The notes under the pieces: model-generated | Told to the model about the DNA's origin: nothing | Seen by the model: the letters and a program-made list of their open reading frames with translations, nothing else | Database searches by the model: none | From: Fibrobacter sp. | GTDB taxonomy: Bacteria; Fibrobacterota; Fibrobacteria; Fibrobacterales; Fibrobacteraceae | DNA: 64,000 nt | NCBI GenBank assembly: GCA_024399065.1 | Contig: JAKSIB010000006.1 | Location: 1 to 64,000 of the forward strand | Direction of reading: 5' to 3' | Made by a program: the position numbers and the translations under genes | In this document: positions 41,601 through 48,345 of the stretch, one piece after another | Layout: each line of letters starts with the position of its first letter | Position numbering within the stretch: the first letter of the stretch is position 1

Positions 41601-42758
41601 AATGGAATCGGGGAACTTGCGCTTTGGTGCCTTGGCTGCGATGAATTCTTTCAGCAAGTCTGCCAGAAGAACGCCGGACGGTTGAATGGGGTTGTTGACG
41701 GTTTCGTAATAGTCAAGGAAATCCTTTCGTGCTTTTCTTACATCGTTTGCCAGGGCGTCGCGATCGGCGTCGGCGAATGTACGGAAAGGAGGCTTCCATG
41801 CGTTCTTGAATGCGTTTGCGGAAACTGCACGGCGAGTGACCACCAAAACTTTCTTTTTCTGTGCGACTGCTTCTGCAACGATATTGGCTGCCACCTTCAT
41901 CTTTTCGGTGCCGGGCAGAGCCTGGATTGCATAGGCGGGGGCTCTGTCGTCGAGAGCGTCCATGGTGACTTTCGTAGTGTGAGAGTCAGTCTGATACAGG
42001 AAGTGGTGATCTGCCGGGGAGTAGACGTGGTCGAATGCGTCGTTTTCAAACAAGGATTCTGTTACGTCGTAGCCGTCGCCATTGAGGAATGGCTGGATTG
42101 CGGCGTTAGATTCAATCTTCTTGTCTGTCCAGCCGATTTCGTAACGCTTCTTGAAAAGAAGGCGGCTGGTGTGGAAGAATCCGAGGCAAAGACCGTGACG
42201 GGTGAACTTCCAGTTGCGTTCTCCTGCAATGGCCTTCTCGAAGAGGGAGAAATACTGCAGGATGCTAAACTTGCCGTTGGTAATAGCGTCTTCAGCCTTG
42301 GGCAAGGCAATCTTGTCCTTGAGGCGTTCTCTGAGAACGACGTTTTCAATGGGCTGACGGTTGGCAAGAGTTAAAGTCTTCTTGTTTACATCGGCGTCTA
42401 CGGGAATCAAAAGGCTGGGGGCAAGGGCATTGCCGTCCCATTTCAAGAAACCGAGAACGAGGTATAAATCAGATTCTCCGAAATCTTCGTACTTTTCGCG
42501 AAGAACTGCGGACATGGAGTCTTCCATGGCCATCTTCTGCTGGGCGGTAAAATTTGCAGAAATCGGGAAAAAGGAATCCAGGGGCAAAGGACCTTCTGAT
42601 TGTTTCCATTTCTCATAGAATAAATCTCCCGCTTCCATAATCAGGGGAGACTGGAAGTCTGCCTTGGAAGAGAAGATGAGCAAACGATCTTTAGAATCGA
42701 AAAGAGCTGCTTCTTGACGAATGTTGGATACGATAGAAGATGATAATGCCTGAGACAT
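38643..42758 (-). CDS. DUF4011-type SF1 helicase / Vsr-like nuclease homologue with degraded active sites
   Basis: A 1371-residue protein laid out like DUF4011-helicase-MTES_1575-DUF3320 proteins, but every catalytic motif I can align is altered. Motif I (GPPGTGKS) reads ALPGTEKM near residue 280. Motif II (DEAS) reads DADC near 837. Motif III GDPKQ reads GDPHN. HYRS reads QYAD. The motif V and VI equivalents (about 1025-1055) lack the Gln and Arg. The nuclease region (about 1097-1190) keeps RLGWKVLHLWLPFWYM but loses the Asp and the first Glu. A DUF3320-like winged helix ends the protein. A long helical insert fills residues 400-780. The frame is fully open. TATATT ends 6 nt before the ATG. 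Confidence 0.75.
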   Translation of the reverse strand: MSQALSSSIVSNIRQEAALFDSKDRLLIFSSKADFQSPLIMEAGDLFYEKWKQSEGPLPLDSFFPISANFTAQQKMAMEDSMSAVLREKYEDFGESDLYLVLGFLKWDGNALAPSLLIPVDADVNKKTLTLANRQPIENVVLRERLKDKIALPKAEDAITNGKFSILQYFSLFEKAIAGERNWKFTRHGLCLGFFHTSRLLFKKRYEIGWTDKKIESNAAIQPFLNGDGYDVTESLFENDAFDHVYSPADHHFLYQTDSHTTKVTMDALDDRAPAYAIQALPGTEKMKVAANIVAEAVAQKKKVLVVTRRAVSANAFKNAWKPPFRTFADADRDALANDVRKARKDFLDYYETVNNPIQPSGVLLADLLKEFIAAKAPKRKFPDSIFQGVSELNYASYLALKADLEKISDLYFNKKGFEARQAFQSVKVPSLTAEKKASISEELKLAAENVSKLDTTIKLLKNAGLFPTGIFLASLSDILELIQDNFDQDTPDFEDWELRSSNWAAYKDTLLELSEAGDKWVRYRRQTSEIYTDEAVDTNVLAARDEFAESQKATLKGLSDRYRSSKKQLLQVIRNPKDVSSDIQLLDLIDTLLELQENKKAYKESAVLGNHLLGKDWQYERSNWVELHKKIQYVFEFRKKYEDNPRLDLLLQILEQWHNIKPILDDFETISGSVKNLQKSIRQISKDMKLETPLDSLDINKWLDTIKSWSENWDNLDVHLELTSLFNELENYNCPGLVSFVEDTANVNKDILQAFVHHWSGVQIQAATRSCPDLFSLNPKARYKKNSAYRDLLDKFSNANFKELHNAVEQSPELLTVVNVNGSLALPVDSKFDLTILLDADCITVVEALPSILSSKKVVFIGDPHNPNHEMLPYDAYQENPLKHTPFFVESILSSILRQGVPTRELWLSSQYADASLIGFANDRIYNNSIKQFPAPNRSEFKGIRFKTVMDKVMTIAQAAIRHAEKNPSQTLGIIAFHQSTCHEIEAAIRAMLASGSGAARFFDQQNQDIRYFIKTPERAIDRFRDVIFVCAESENTSGLANDRKISVCTTLAKVETRVFISESDMSKKGTSRTSLFWEWISYLQEKNFTVKSEGHPAESAIKSQVLSALEKENIQIEESFNRGGISIGPVVVDANNANRFLALIEDDCTVERFCDSVEDKTCIRPILLKRLGWKVLHLWLPFWYMMNADEVGHMIATIAIEQSVAPPPSAETEAEDDDDVAEKMAGEGTAVVPYAVQHPKIEGTPHDKPIAELPAAALITQLKFYVDHEAPIHEDILKHRVLELHHVDRAGPMLEKALTDAINQGLQKKRFVKTGPFYYSLTPMEVQPRDRSSRPDLERKLVYVSPEERALMPQSLNEHNLKQALGLLE

Positions 42759-42764
42759 GCCCTC

Positions 42765-42770
42765 AATATA
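42765..42770 (-). promoter_or_regulatory. -10 box of the helicase-like gene, leaderless arrangement
   Basis: TATATT on the minus strand ending 6 nt before the ATG at 42758. Confidence 0.55.
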
Positions 42771-42800
42771 CTTTTTTTTGAAGGTTCGTGCTGTTTATTG

Positions 42801-43709
42801 TCACAGAGATTCGGCGATTTCGCCTATAGCTTCGTTTATGGAGGTGGGGCAATCTTCAGAATGTATACCGGCCTTGAAAAGAACTCGTCCCAAAAGTTCC
42901 TCTGGGGAGATTCCTTCTTCCTTGTCCTGCCTGATGCTGTGGGCTAATTCACGTTTAGAAAGCTTTTTTCCGGTTGAGTCTACGATGAGGGCGTGGTGAA
43001 GGTAAAGGGGCTGCTTGTAGGGCTTGCCGAGAACGTCGCAAATGGATCCGGAAAGGGCGATTTGTCGGGCGGTGGAATTGCGAATGTCCTCTCCGCGGAT
43101 GATGTGGGTGATGTCCTGGTCAATGTCATCGACGCAGACGGCAAATTGGTAGGTCCAGCATCTTTCTCGGTCGCGGATGGGAAAGTCTCCGCATTGGTTT
43201 GCGGGATTTTCTGCGAACGGGCCAAGGCGATAGTCATTCCAGTTTATTACTTTGTCTGCAAGTTTAAATCGCAGGTTGTGCGGGGGAAGACTGCCTTCCG
43301 TCTCTTTTTCGCCTTCAGCCTTTAACGTCTCTGCTAAGCAACGGCACTTTCCTTGATAGATAATTTCGCCGGTTTCGCTTTTGGGGTTTTCTGCTTCCAA
43401 TTGCTTTCTGCTGCAGGTACAGGGGTAGACAAGGTCTTTTTCGATTAGTTTTTGAAGAACGCCTTGGTAAATTGCTGTTCGTTCGCTTTGAATACTTTCG
43501 CTATGGTGTTTAAAGCCCATCCATTCCAGGTCTTCTCGGATGCCATCGATATAGGCTTGACGAGTTCGGCCTCTATCATGGTCTTCGATTCGCAAATGGA
43601 TATGAAGGTCCCATTTTTTTGCTGCGGCCCACACATAAAGAGCCGAAAGCAGGTGGCCTTCGTGCAGGTATCCGGTGGGGCTGGGGGCGAATCTGATTTT
43701 TCCTGTCAT
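42801..43709 (-). CDS. gluQ: Glutamyl-queuosine tRNA(Asp) synthetase
   Basis: A 302-residue truncated glutamyl-tRNA synthetase without the anticodon-binding domain, which attaches glutamate to queuosine in tRNA-Asp. Class I motifs: HEGH (the HIGH box) at residues 16-19 and KLSKR near 249. Zinc ligands in CTCSRKQ and YQGKCRC are kept, as in GluQ. RFAPSPTGYLHEGH is diagnostic of the Glu family. With queC in the same window this supports an active queuosine pathway. It is divergent from the M16-like gene. Confidence 0.93.
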   Translation of the reverse strand: MTGKIRFAPSPTGYLHEGHLLSALYVWAAAKKWDLHIHLRIEDHDRGRTRQAYIDGIREDLEWMGFKHHSESIQSERTAIYQGVLQKLIEKDLVYPCTCSRKQLEAENPKSETGEIIYQGKCRCLAETLKAEGEKETEGSLPPHNLRFKLADKVINWNDYRLGPFAENPANQCGDFPIRDRERCWTYQFAVCVDDIDQDITHIIRGEDIRNSTARQIALSGSICDVLGKPYKQPLYLHHALIVDSTGKKLSKRELAHSIRQDKEEGISPEELLGRVLFKAGIHSEDCPTSINEAIGEIAESL

Positions 43710-43761
43710 AGAACAGCCCTGAAATTAGAAATAGATGGCGGTTTTGTTCTTTGGTATTTGC

Positions 43762-43767
43762 TATCTT
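43762..43767 (+). promoter_or_regulatory. -10 box of the M16-like gene
   Basis: TATCTT ends 8 nt before the ATG at 43776, without a Shine-Dalgarno. Confidence 0.4.
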
Positions 43768-43775
43768 GATACTTA

Positions 43776-45311
43776 ATGCGAAATGTTTCCTGTGTTTTGA
43801 AAGTTTTGATGTCTTCGGCTTTTGCCTCCTTGGCTGCCGTGGCCTTTTCTTCCTGTTCTTCTGCACCTGCACCACAGACGGATGCTACCGTGGCGAAGGC
43901 TGATTCTGTAACAACGGAAAACGCAAATTCTGCTGTTGCAATGGCTTCGGACCTTCCTGTAAGTTACAAGGATATCCAGTTCCCGGAATTCAAGTATGTG
44001 GCTCCTTATCCGAAGGACTATCGTGTGGAAGTTGCCCCGGGCATTACAGGCTATATTGTCAGCGATCGTTCCCTCCCGTTGGTAAACTTTACAGTCTATT
44101 TTGAAGAATCCTTCATTCCTTCCGTGTTGAAGGACGAAGCTGCCAATTCCATGGTGAGCTCCATGCTTCGTCGTGGCGGTGGCGGTGGCATAAATCCCCA
44201 TGCCTTGGACGATTCCCTGGAATTTATTAGCGCAGGTCTCAGCACCTCTGTGGGAACCTTTAGCTCCATGTTCGATATCGACTGCATGTCCAAGGATTTC
44301 AAGAACATGATGGCAACGGCAAAACAGGTCCTTACGGCTCCGGAATTTGATAAGGAACAGTTGGAACTGGTTAAAGCCAATTATGTAACCTCCTATGATC
44401 GCCGCTATGACACCCCGGCCAAGGTCCTTTCTGCTTTGAAGGCCAAGGTAAACTACGCTCCTAACCCGAGACTGTGGGATGCCAATGCTGAAGAATACAA
44501 GGGTGTAACTGCGGATGATGTGAAACGTCTGGCGGCTGGTGCGTTCTCTTCCAAACGCATTATTTTTGCCCTTTCTGGTGATGTGGACAAGGATTCCGCT
44601 GTTGCCGTATTGAAGGATTTCTTTGCTGGCTGGAAGGTTGAACCTGCTGCAGAGAAGGCAAAACCTACGCCCCTTGCTTTCTTGAATAAGCCCGGTGTCT
44701 ATGTGGTGGACAAGGACATTACCCAGGCAAACATTTCCATGAACCAGCCTTTTGTAAAGCGTCCCCATCCGGACTACTATCCTGCTGCAGTGGCCAGTTT
44801 CATTTTGGGCGGAGGCAGTTTTACTAGCCGCTTGATGAACCGAGTCCGTAGCGACGAAGGCTTGGCCTACAGCATCTATAGCTCTGTAGGAAACGATTAC
44901 CGCGATACGGCCATGTCTACCATCGCCTTGCAGACTAAGGTTGAATCTGTAGACTTTGCCCTGAAGCTGATTTTTGAAGAAGTGGAAAAGCTGGCGAAGG
45001 ATGGTCCTTCTGAAGAAGAACTTGCCCAGGCCAAGAAATCCTTGATTGAAAGCCTGCCCAGCTTGTTTGATAGTCCTTCTTCCACCGCAATTATCTTTGC
45101 CAAGGGTGAACTTCTTGGAAAGTCCGACGACCATTACCTGGATTATGTCAAGGAAATCAATGCGGTAACGCCTGATCAGGTGAAGGCTATGATTGCCAAG
45201 TACTTTGACAAATCCAAGATGACCATTTCCATTGTGGGACCGGTTTCCAAGTTCGATGCCTTGAAGCCGTTTACCGTGGTCCCAATGGATAGTCTGGAAT
45301 TCAGAAATTAA
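43776..45311 (+). CDS. M16 (insulinase)-like lipoprotein lacking the zinc motif
   Basis: A 511-residue predicted lipoprotein (lipobox FSSC, signal about residues 1-27). Two M16 half-domains follow. Where active M16 peptidases have HxxEH, this protein reads AANSMVSSMLRRG (about residue 121), so it cannot bind zinc there. The second half keeps RSDEGLAYSIYSSVG, the conserved Arg/Tyr region of the non-catalytic half. It is probably a processing-type partner or scaffold; no active M16 partner gene is beside it. An unknown exported protein gene starts 19 nt downstream. Confidence 0.82.
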   Translation: MRNVSCVLKVLMSSAFASLAAVAFSSCSSAPAPQTDATVAKADSVTTENANSAVAMASDLPVSYKDIQFPEFKYVAPYPKDYRVEVAPGITGYIVSDRSLPLVNFTVYFEESFIPSVLKDEAANSMVSSMLRRGGGGGINPHALDDSLEFISAGLSTSVGTFSSMFDIDCMSKDFKNMMATAKQVLTAPEFDKEQLELVKANYVTSYDRRYDTPAKVLSALKAKVNYAPNPRLWDANAEEYKGVTADDVKRLAAGAFSSKRIIFALSGDVDKDSAVAVLKDFFAGWKVEPAAEKAKPTPLAFLNKPGVYVVDKDITQANISMNQPFVKRPHPDYYPAAVASFILGGGSFTSRLMNRVRSDEGLAYSIYSSVGNDYRDTAMSTIALQTKVESVDFALKLIFEEVEKLAKDGPSEEELAQAKKSLIESLPSLFDSPSSTAIIFAKGELLGKSDDHYLDYVKEINAVTPDQVKAMIAKYFDKSKMTISIVGPVSKFDALKPFTVVPMDSLEFRN

Positions 45312-45329
45312 GAGGACGGAATTTTGAAT

Positions 45330-46394
45330 ATGGTTCTGAAAAACACGCTGAGACTTCTGTGCGCAATTCTGTTGTGCGGTGTTTATGCTGTTGCCGCAGA
45401 ACCCGCTCAAGCGTCTCCGTCGGATTCTTCCTCGCAGCTGAACCAAGTGGATAAGGCGGAACGTCTCCGTTTGCAGAACAAACTGGGCCATGATGATTTG
45501 CATGCCCTTTGCTCCGGTATGAAGGGCTGCCTGAATATGGATGTCCCTGGCTGTGATGAACTTGATAAGAAGCCCATGACAAGGGTGAAGTATGATGAAG
45601 AATACTGCGCTCCTTACCACGAAGTGGTTGCCCGTGGCCTAAGCACGGATATGAAGACTCCCTATGCTCCGGAAATTTTTGCCCGTCTTGGTCGTCAGTA
45701 CCGCGCAGTCTACGAAAATGTTGGTTCTTTCCCCTCGGATGGAAACATCATTAGTTATTTGTTCGACAATATGCCCTTCACCGCTCAGTTGATGAACGCT
45801 TATTTGGAATCCAACTATGTTCTTGAATATACCCATCCGAACCGTAGGTATTTCAATGGCAGCAATGGTCGTAGCTTGTCAGGTGAATTCTATTGGGCTC
45901 TTCAGGACAGCGCTGGTCAGAAGCTTGGCTTGAGAAACTTGTTCTTTGGCTATGGTCATGCCAAGGTTTTGAAGTGGGCTCTTCATGGCACTGCAATCGC
46001 ATACCTGGATATGGATCCTGTGCCCGGCAATACGATTAAATACAAATTAACGGCAATCGTGTTCCCTGGAAATTCTGTGTTGAATTCCATTATGCAAATG
46101 AAAGTCTTCAAAAATGTGGTGAATGCGAAAATTGACCATATTGTAGATGATGTGAAAAAGTCCTCGGGTCAGTATTTTAGCGGCAATAAGGAGCCTATGC
46201 TGAAAAATGCCAATTTGAAATCCCAGGAAAATATTCAGAATGTCTTGGATTTCGAAGCGGTTGTGAATGGCGCTCCCTGGAAACTTGGCGACTATATGAA
46301 ACTGAAAAAGTTGCGTGAAGAACAACGCAAGAACCCGTCGCAGACAGCTCCGCTGCGTGTTGAAGAATTTCAAAAAATCAAGGAAAACAAATGA
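45330..46394 (+). CDS. Exported protein of unknown function
   Basis: A 354-residue protein with a signal peptide (cleavage near VAAEP) and no family I recognise. Four Cys occur in the first third of the mature protein (ALCSGMKGC, PGCDEL, EEYCAP). The centre is aromatic-rich (YFNGSNGRSLSGEFYWALQD). The C-terminal 60 residues are helical and highly charged. The ATG at 45330 is 9 nt after AGGACGGA; a TTG at 45324 is an alternative. It lies between the M16-like gene and trmH and overlaps trmH by 4 nt (ATGA). Confidence 0.75.
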   Translation: MVLKNTLRLLCAILLCGVYAVAAEPAQASPSDSSSQLNQVDKAERLRLQNKLGHDDLHALCSGMKGCLNMDVPGCDELDKKPMTRVKYDEEYCAPYHEVVARGLSTDMKTPYAPEIFARLGRQYRAVYENVGSFPSDGNIISYLFDNMPFTAQLMNAYLESNYVLEYTHPNRRYFNGSNGRSLSGEFYWALQDSAGQKLGLRNLFFGYGHAKVLKWALHGTAIAYLDMDPVPGNTIKYKLTAIVFPGNSVLNSIMQMKVFKNVVNAKIDHIVDDVKKSSGQYFSGNKEPMLKNANLKSQENIQNVLDFEAVVNGAPWKLGDYMKLKKLREEQRKNPSQTAPLRVEEFQKIKENK

Positions 46395-47059
46395 GCGAAA
46401 TGAACGAAAACTCTGAAAAGTTGGAATCCCTCTTGGCCCGTGTGACAGACCGTCGCAAGGAATTGCTGACCTCTGTTGTCGATCGTCGTACGAGACACTT
46501 CTGCATGGTTCTCGAAGATTTGTTCGACCCTCATAATATTTCCGCAGTGATCCGTACTGCAGAAGTCTTTGGTTTGCAGGATGTTCACATTATCGAAGAA
46601 GATAACGCCTATAGCGTGAACAAGTCCATTCTTAAGGGTTCCTACAAGTGGATGAATCTTTACCTGTACAAGAAGCGCATGCTTTGCATGGAAAAGCTTC
46701 GCGCCAAGGGTTACAAGATTGCCGTTGCAAGCACCAACACCACCAATTCCGTACTGGATCTGGACTTGAGCCAGCCTACCGCTTTCTACCTGGGAAGCGA
46801 ATTCCACGGTAACCACCCGGATACCTTGGCTCATGCTGATTATGAATTCAAACTTCCCCAGTACGGCATTACCGAATCTATGAACGTTTCTGTTGCTGGT
46901 GGTGTCTTGATGACCTATCTGGACGTGTTTATGCAGAAGGAAGGCCGCGAAAAGTTCCTCTTGCCTAAGGCCGAACGTGACGCCTTGCTGACGGATTGGC
47001 TGGATCGCCATGTAAATGGCATCGAAAATAACAGCTCAATTACCCGAATCGAAGGCTAA
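46391..47059 (+). CDS. trmH: tRNA (guanosine-18 2'-O)-methyltransferase
   Basis: A 222-residue SPOUT methyltransferase of the TrmH class, using S-adenosylmethionine to methylate G18 in the D-loop of tRNA. Diagnostic motifs: FDPHNISAVIRTAEVFG (motif 1), LGSEFHG (motif 2) and ITESMNVSVAGGVLM (motif 3, SAM binding in the trefoil knot). Length and C-terminal extension fit TrmH rather than RlmB. Translationally coupled to the preceding unknown gene. Followed by a weak terminator. Confidence 0.93.
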   Translation: MSEMNENSEKLESLLARVTDRRKELLTSVVDRRTRHFCMVLEDLFDPHNISAVIRTAEVFGLQDVHIIEEDNAYSVNKSILKGSYKWMNLYLYKKRMLCMEKLRAKGYKIAVASTNTTNSVLDLDLSQPTAFYLGSEFHGNHPDTLAHADYEFKLPQYGITESMNVSVAGGVLMTYLDVFMQKEGREKFLLPKAERDALLTDWLDRHVNGIENNSSITRIEG

Positions 47060-47080
47060 AAAGGCGTTTTTTCCCTAAAG

Positions 47081-47103
47081 AGCCCCTGTTTTAAGGGGGC
47101 TTT
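47081..47103 (+). terminator. Terminator after trmH
   Basis: AGCCCC / GGGGCT stem with a loop of about 9 nt, then only TTTCCC, so weak. Confidence 0.55.
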
Positions 47104-47123
47104 CCCGTGGAAAAAGCCGGAAT

Positions 47124-47129
47124 ATACTA
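47124..47129 (+). promoter_or_regulatory. -10 box of the mlaD-ptsH-ptsI operon
   Basis: TATACT ending 13 nt before the mlaD ATG; no clear Shine-Dalgarno. Confidence 0.4.
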
Positions 47130-47142
47130 GATTAAGAACGAA

Positions 47143-48063
47143 ATGAAAAAGTATTCTGCACTCTATTTTTCTGTTGGCCTTGTAGTCATACTGGCCGTCA
47201 TCATTCTTGTCTTTGGCGTGTTCTTCCTTAATGAAAAGGACCCGCGTGAAACTTACAATACCTTCTACCTGCGTTTTACACAGGTCAGTACCCTTGTTCT
47301 CGATGACCCTGTCAAGGTAAACGGCGTCAAGCTGGGTAAGGTTGAAAACATTGAACTTTCTGGCCACCGCGTGGTGGTTACGGTTCGCCTTCGTACCGAC
47401 GTGAAGATTCCTAAGGATTCGGAAATTCGCGTGCAGAACATCGGTATCATGGGTGAACGTCAGATTGGTATGATTTTGGGCGATTCTGCAGAATACTTCG
47501 CTCCGAATGATACCATCAACGGCCAGTTCGATGCCGGTATTGCTGAAGCAATCGGTTTGGCTGGTGAAGTTTGCGACAGTACCAAGGTTTTGCTTGAATC
47601 TGTGAAGCAGGCTCTGAATCAGACTATCGTGAATCCGGATTTCCAGGAAAGATTCAAGACCCTCCTGGTCAAGGCAGAAAATCTTGAAGACCGTTTGATG
47701 ACTATGCTGAACACCACCGATCCGAAACTCAAGAAGAGCTTGGACGGTTTGAATCAGGTGACCGTGAAGGTTAACGAACTGATTGACGGTGTTAAGTCTC
47801 CGGTGGACAACCTGTTCGCCAATACCGAAAAGCTTATGGGCAATGCCGACAAACTGGTCGGCGAACTGGAAGGTGTTACAAAGCATTTGGATGAATTGCT
47901 TGCCAAGGTCCAGAATAAGATCAATTCCAAGGACAACACCGCAGGACTTTTGTTGAATGATCGCGCTCTCCATGATGACTTGATTAAGACGGTGCATTCT
48001 GCTGACAGCTTGTTCCGCGTAATTCTTAAGGACGGCCTGGACATCAACGTGGATCTTTTCTAA
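47143..48063 (+). CDS. mlaD: MCE/MlaD-family phospholipid transport protein
   Basis: A 306-residue periplasmic protein anchored by one N-terminal helix (residues 6-29). The MCE domain (about 38-115) reads VSTLVLDDPVKVNGVKLGKV and MGERQIGM, the core of lipid-binding MCE proteins. The rest is a long helical region rich in KLxxxLDxL patterns, as expected for a trans-periplasmic barrel. Normally MlaD works with an MlaE permease and MlaF ATPase, neither of which is in the window. The ptsH start is 9 nt downstream, so it appears to be in one operon with HPr and Enzyme I. Confidence 0.9.
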   Translation: MKKYSALYFSVGLVVILAVIILVFGVFFLNEKDPRETYNTFYLRFTQVSTLVLDDPVKVNGVKLGKVENIELSGHRVVVTVRLRTDVKIPKDSEIRVQNIGIMGERQIGMILGDSAEYFAPNDTINGQFDAGIAEAIGLAGEVCDSTKVLLESVKQALNQTIVNPDFQERFKTLLVKAENLEDRLMTMLNTTDPKLKKSLDGLNQVTVKVNELIDGVKSPVDNLFANTEKLMGNADKLVGELEGVTKHLDELLAKVQNKINSKDNTAGLLLNDRALHDDLIKTVHSADSLFRVILKDGLDINVDLF

Positions 48064-48072
48064 GGAAAAAAA

Positions 48073-48345
48073 ATGATAGTCAAGACATTGGTGGTCTCTA
48101 ACAAGTTGGGCATTCACGCCCGCCCTGCTGGGATGATTGTTGACGTTACCGGACAAGCAAAGAGCGATGTAAGCATCGTCTATGAAGGTTCCAAGGCTAA
48201 CGCCAAGAGCATTCTTAACGTTATGATGCTCGCTATTCCTGCCGGTTCCGAAGTCAAGTTCGAAATCGACGGTGAAGACGAAGAAAACGTTGCTTCTCAG
48301 TTGGAAAGCCTGTTCAATGACCACTTCAACGAAGAACCCTGCTAA
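48073..48345 (+). CDS. ptsH: Phosphocarrier protein HPr
   Basis: A 90-residue HPr of the sugar phosphotransferase system. The phospho-accepting His15 lies in GIHARPAG, and the regulatory Ser46 lies in AKSILNVMML, so both phosphorylation sites are present. It receives phosphate from Enzyme I, encoded by the overlapping gene. No EII sugar permease is present in the window, so a regulatory role is possible. The last 29 nt overlap the ptsI start. Confidence 0.96.
   Translation: MIVKTLVVSNKLGIHARPAGMIVDVTGQAKSDVSIVYEGSKANAKSILNVMMLAIPAGSEVKFEIDGEDEENVASQLESLFNDHFNEEPC

Noticed and set aside
43773-45620. A 615-codon antisense frame over the M16-like gene
   Set aside because: Same codon-bias effect; no recognisable domain, and it crosses the intergenic boundary and start region of real genes.
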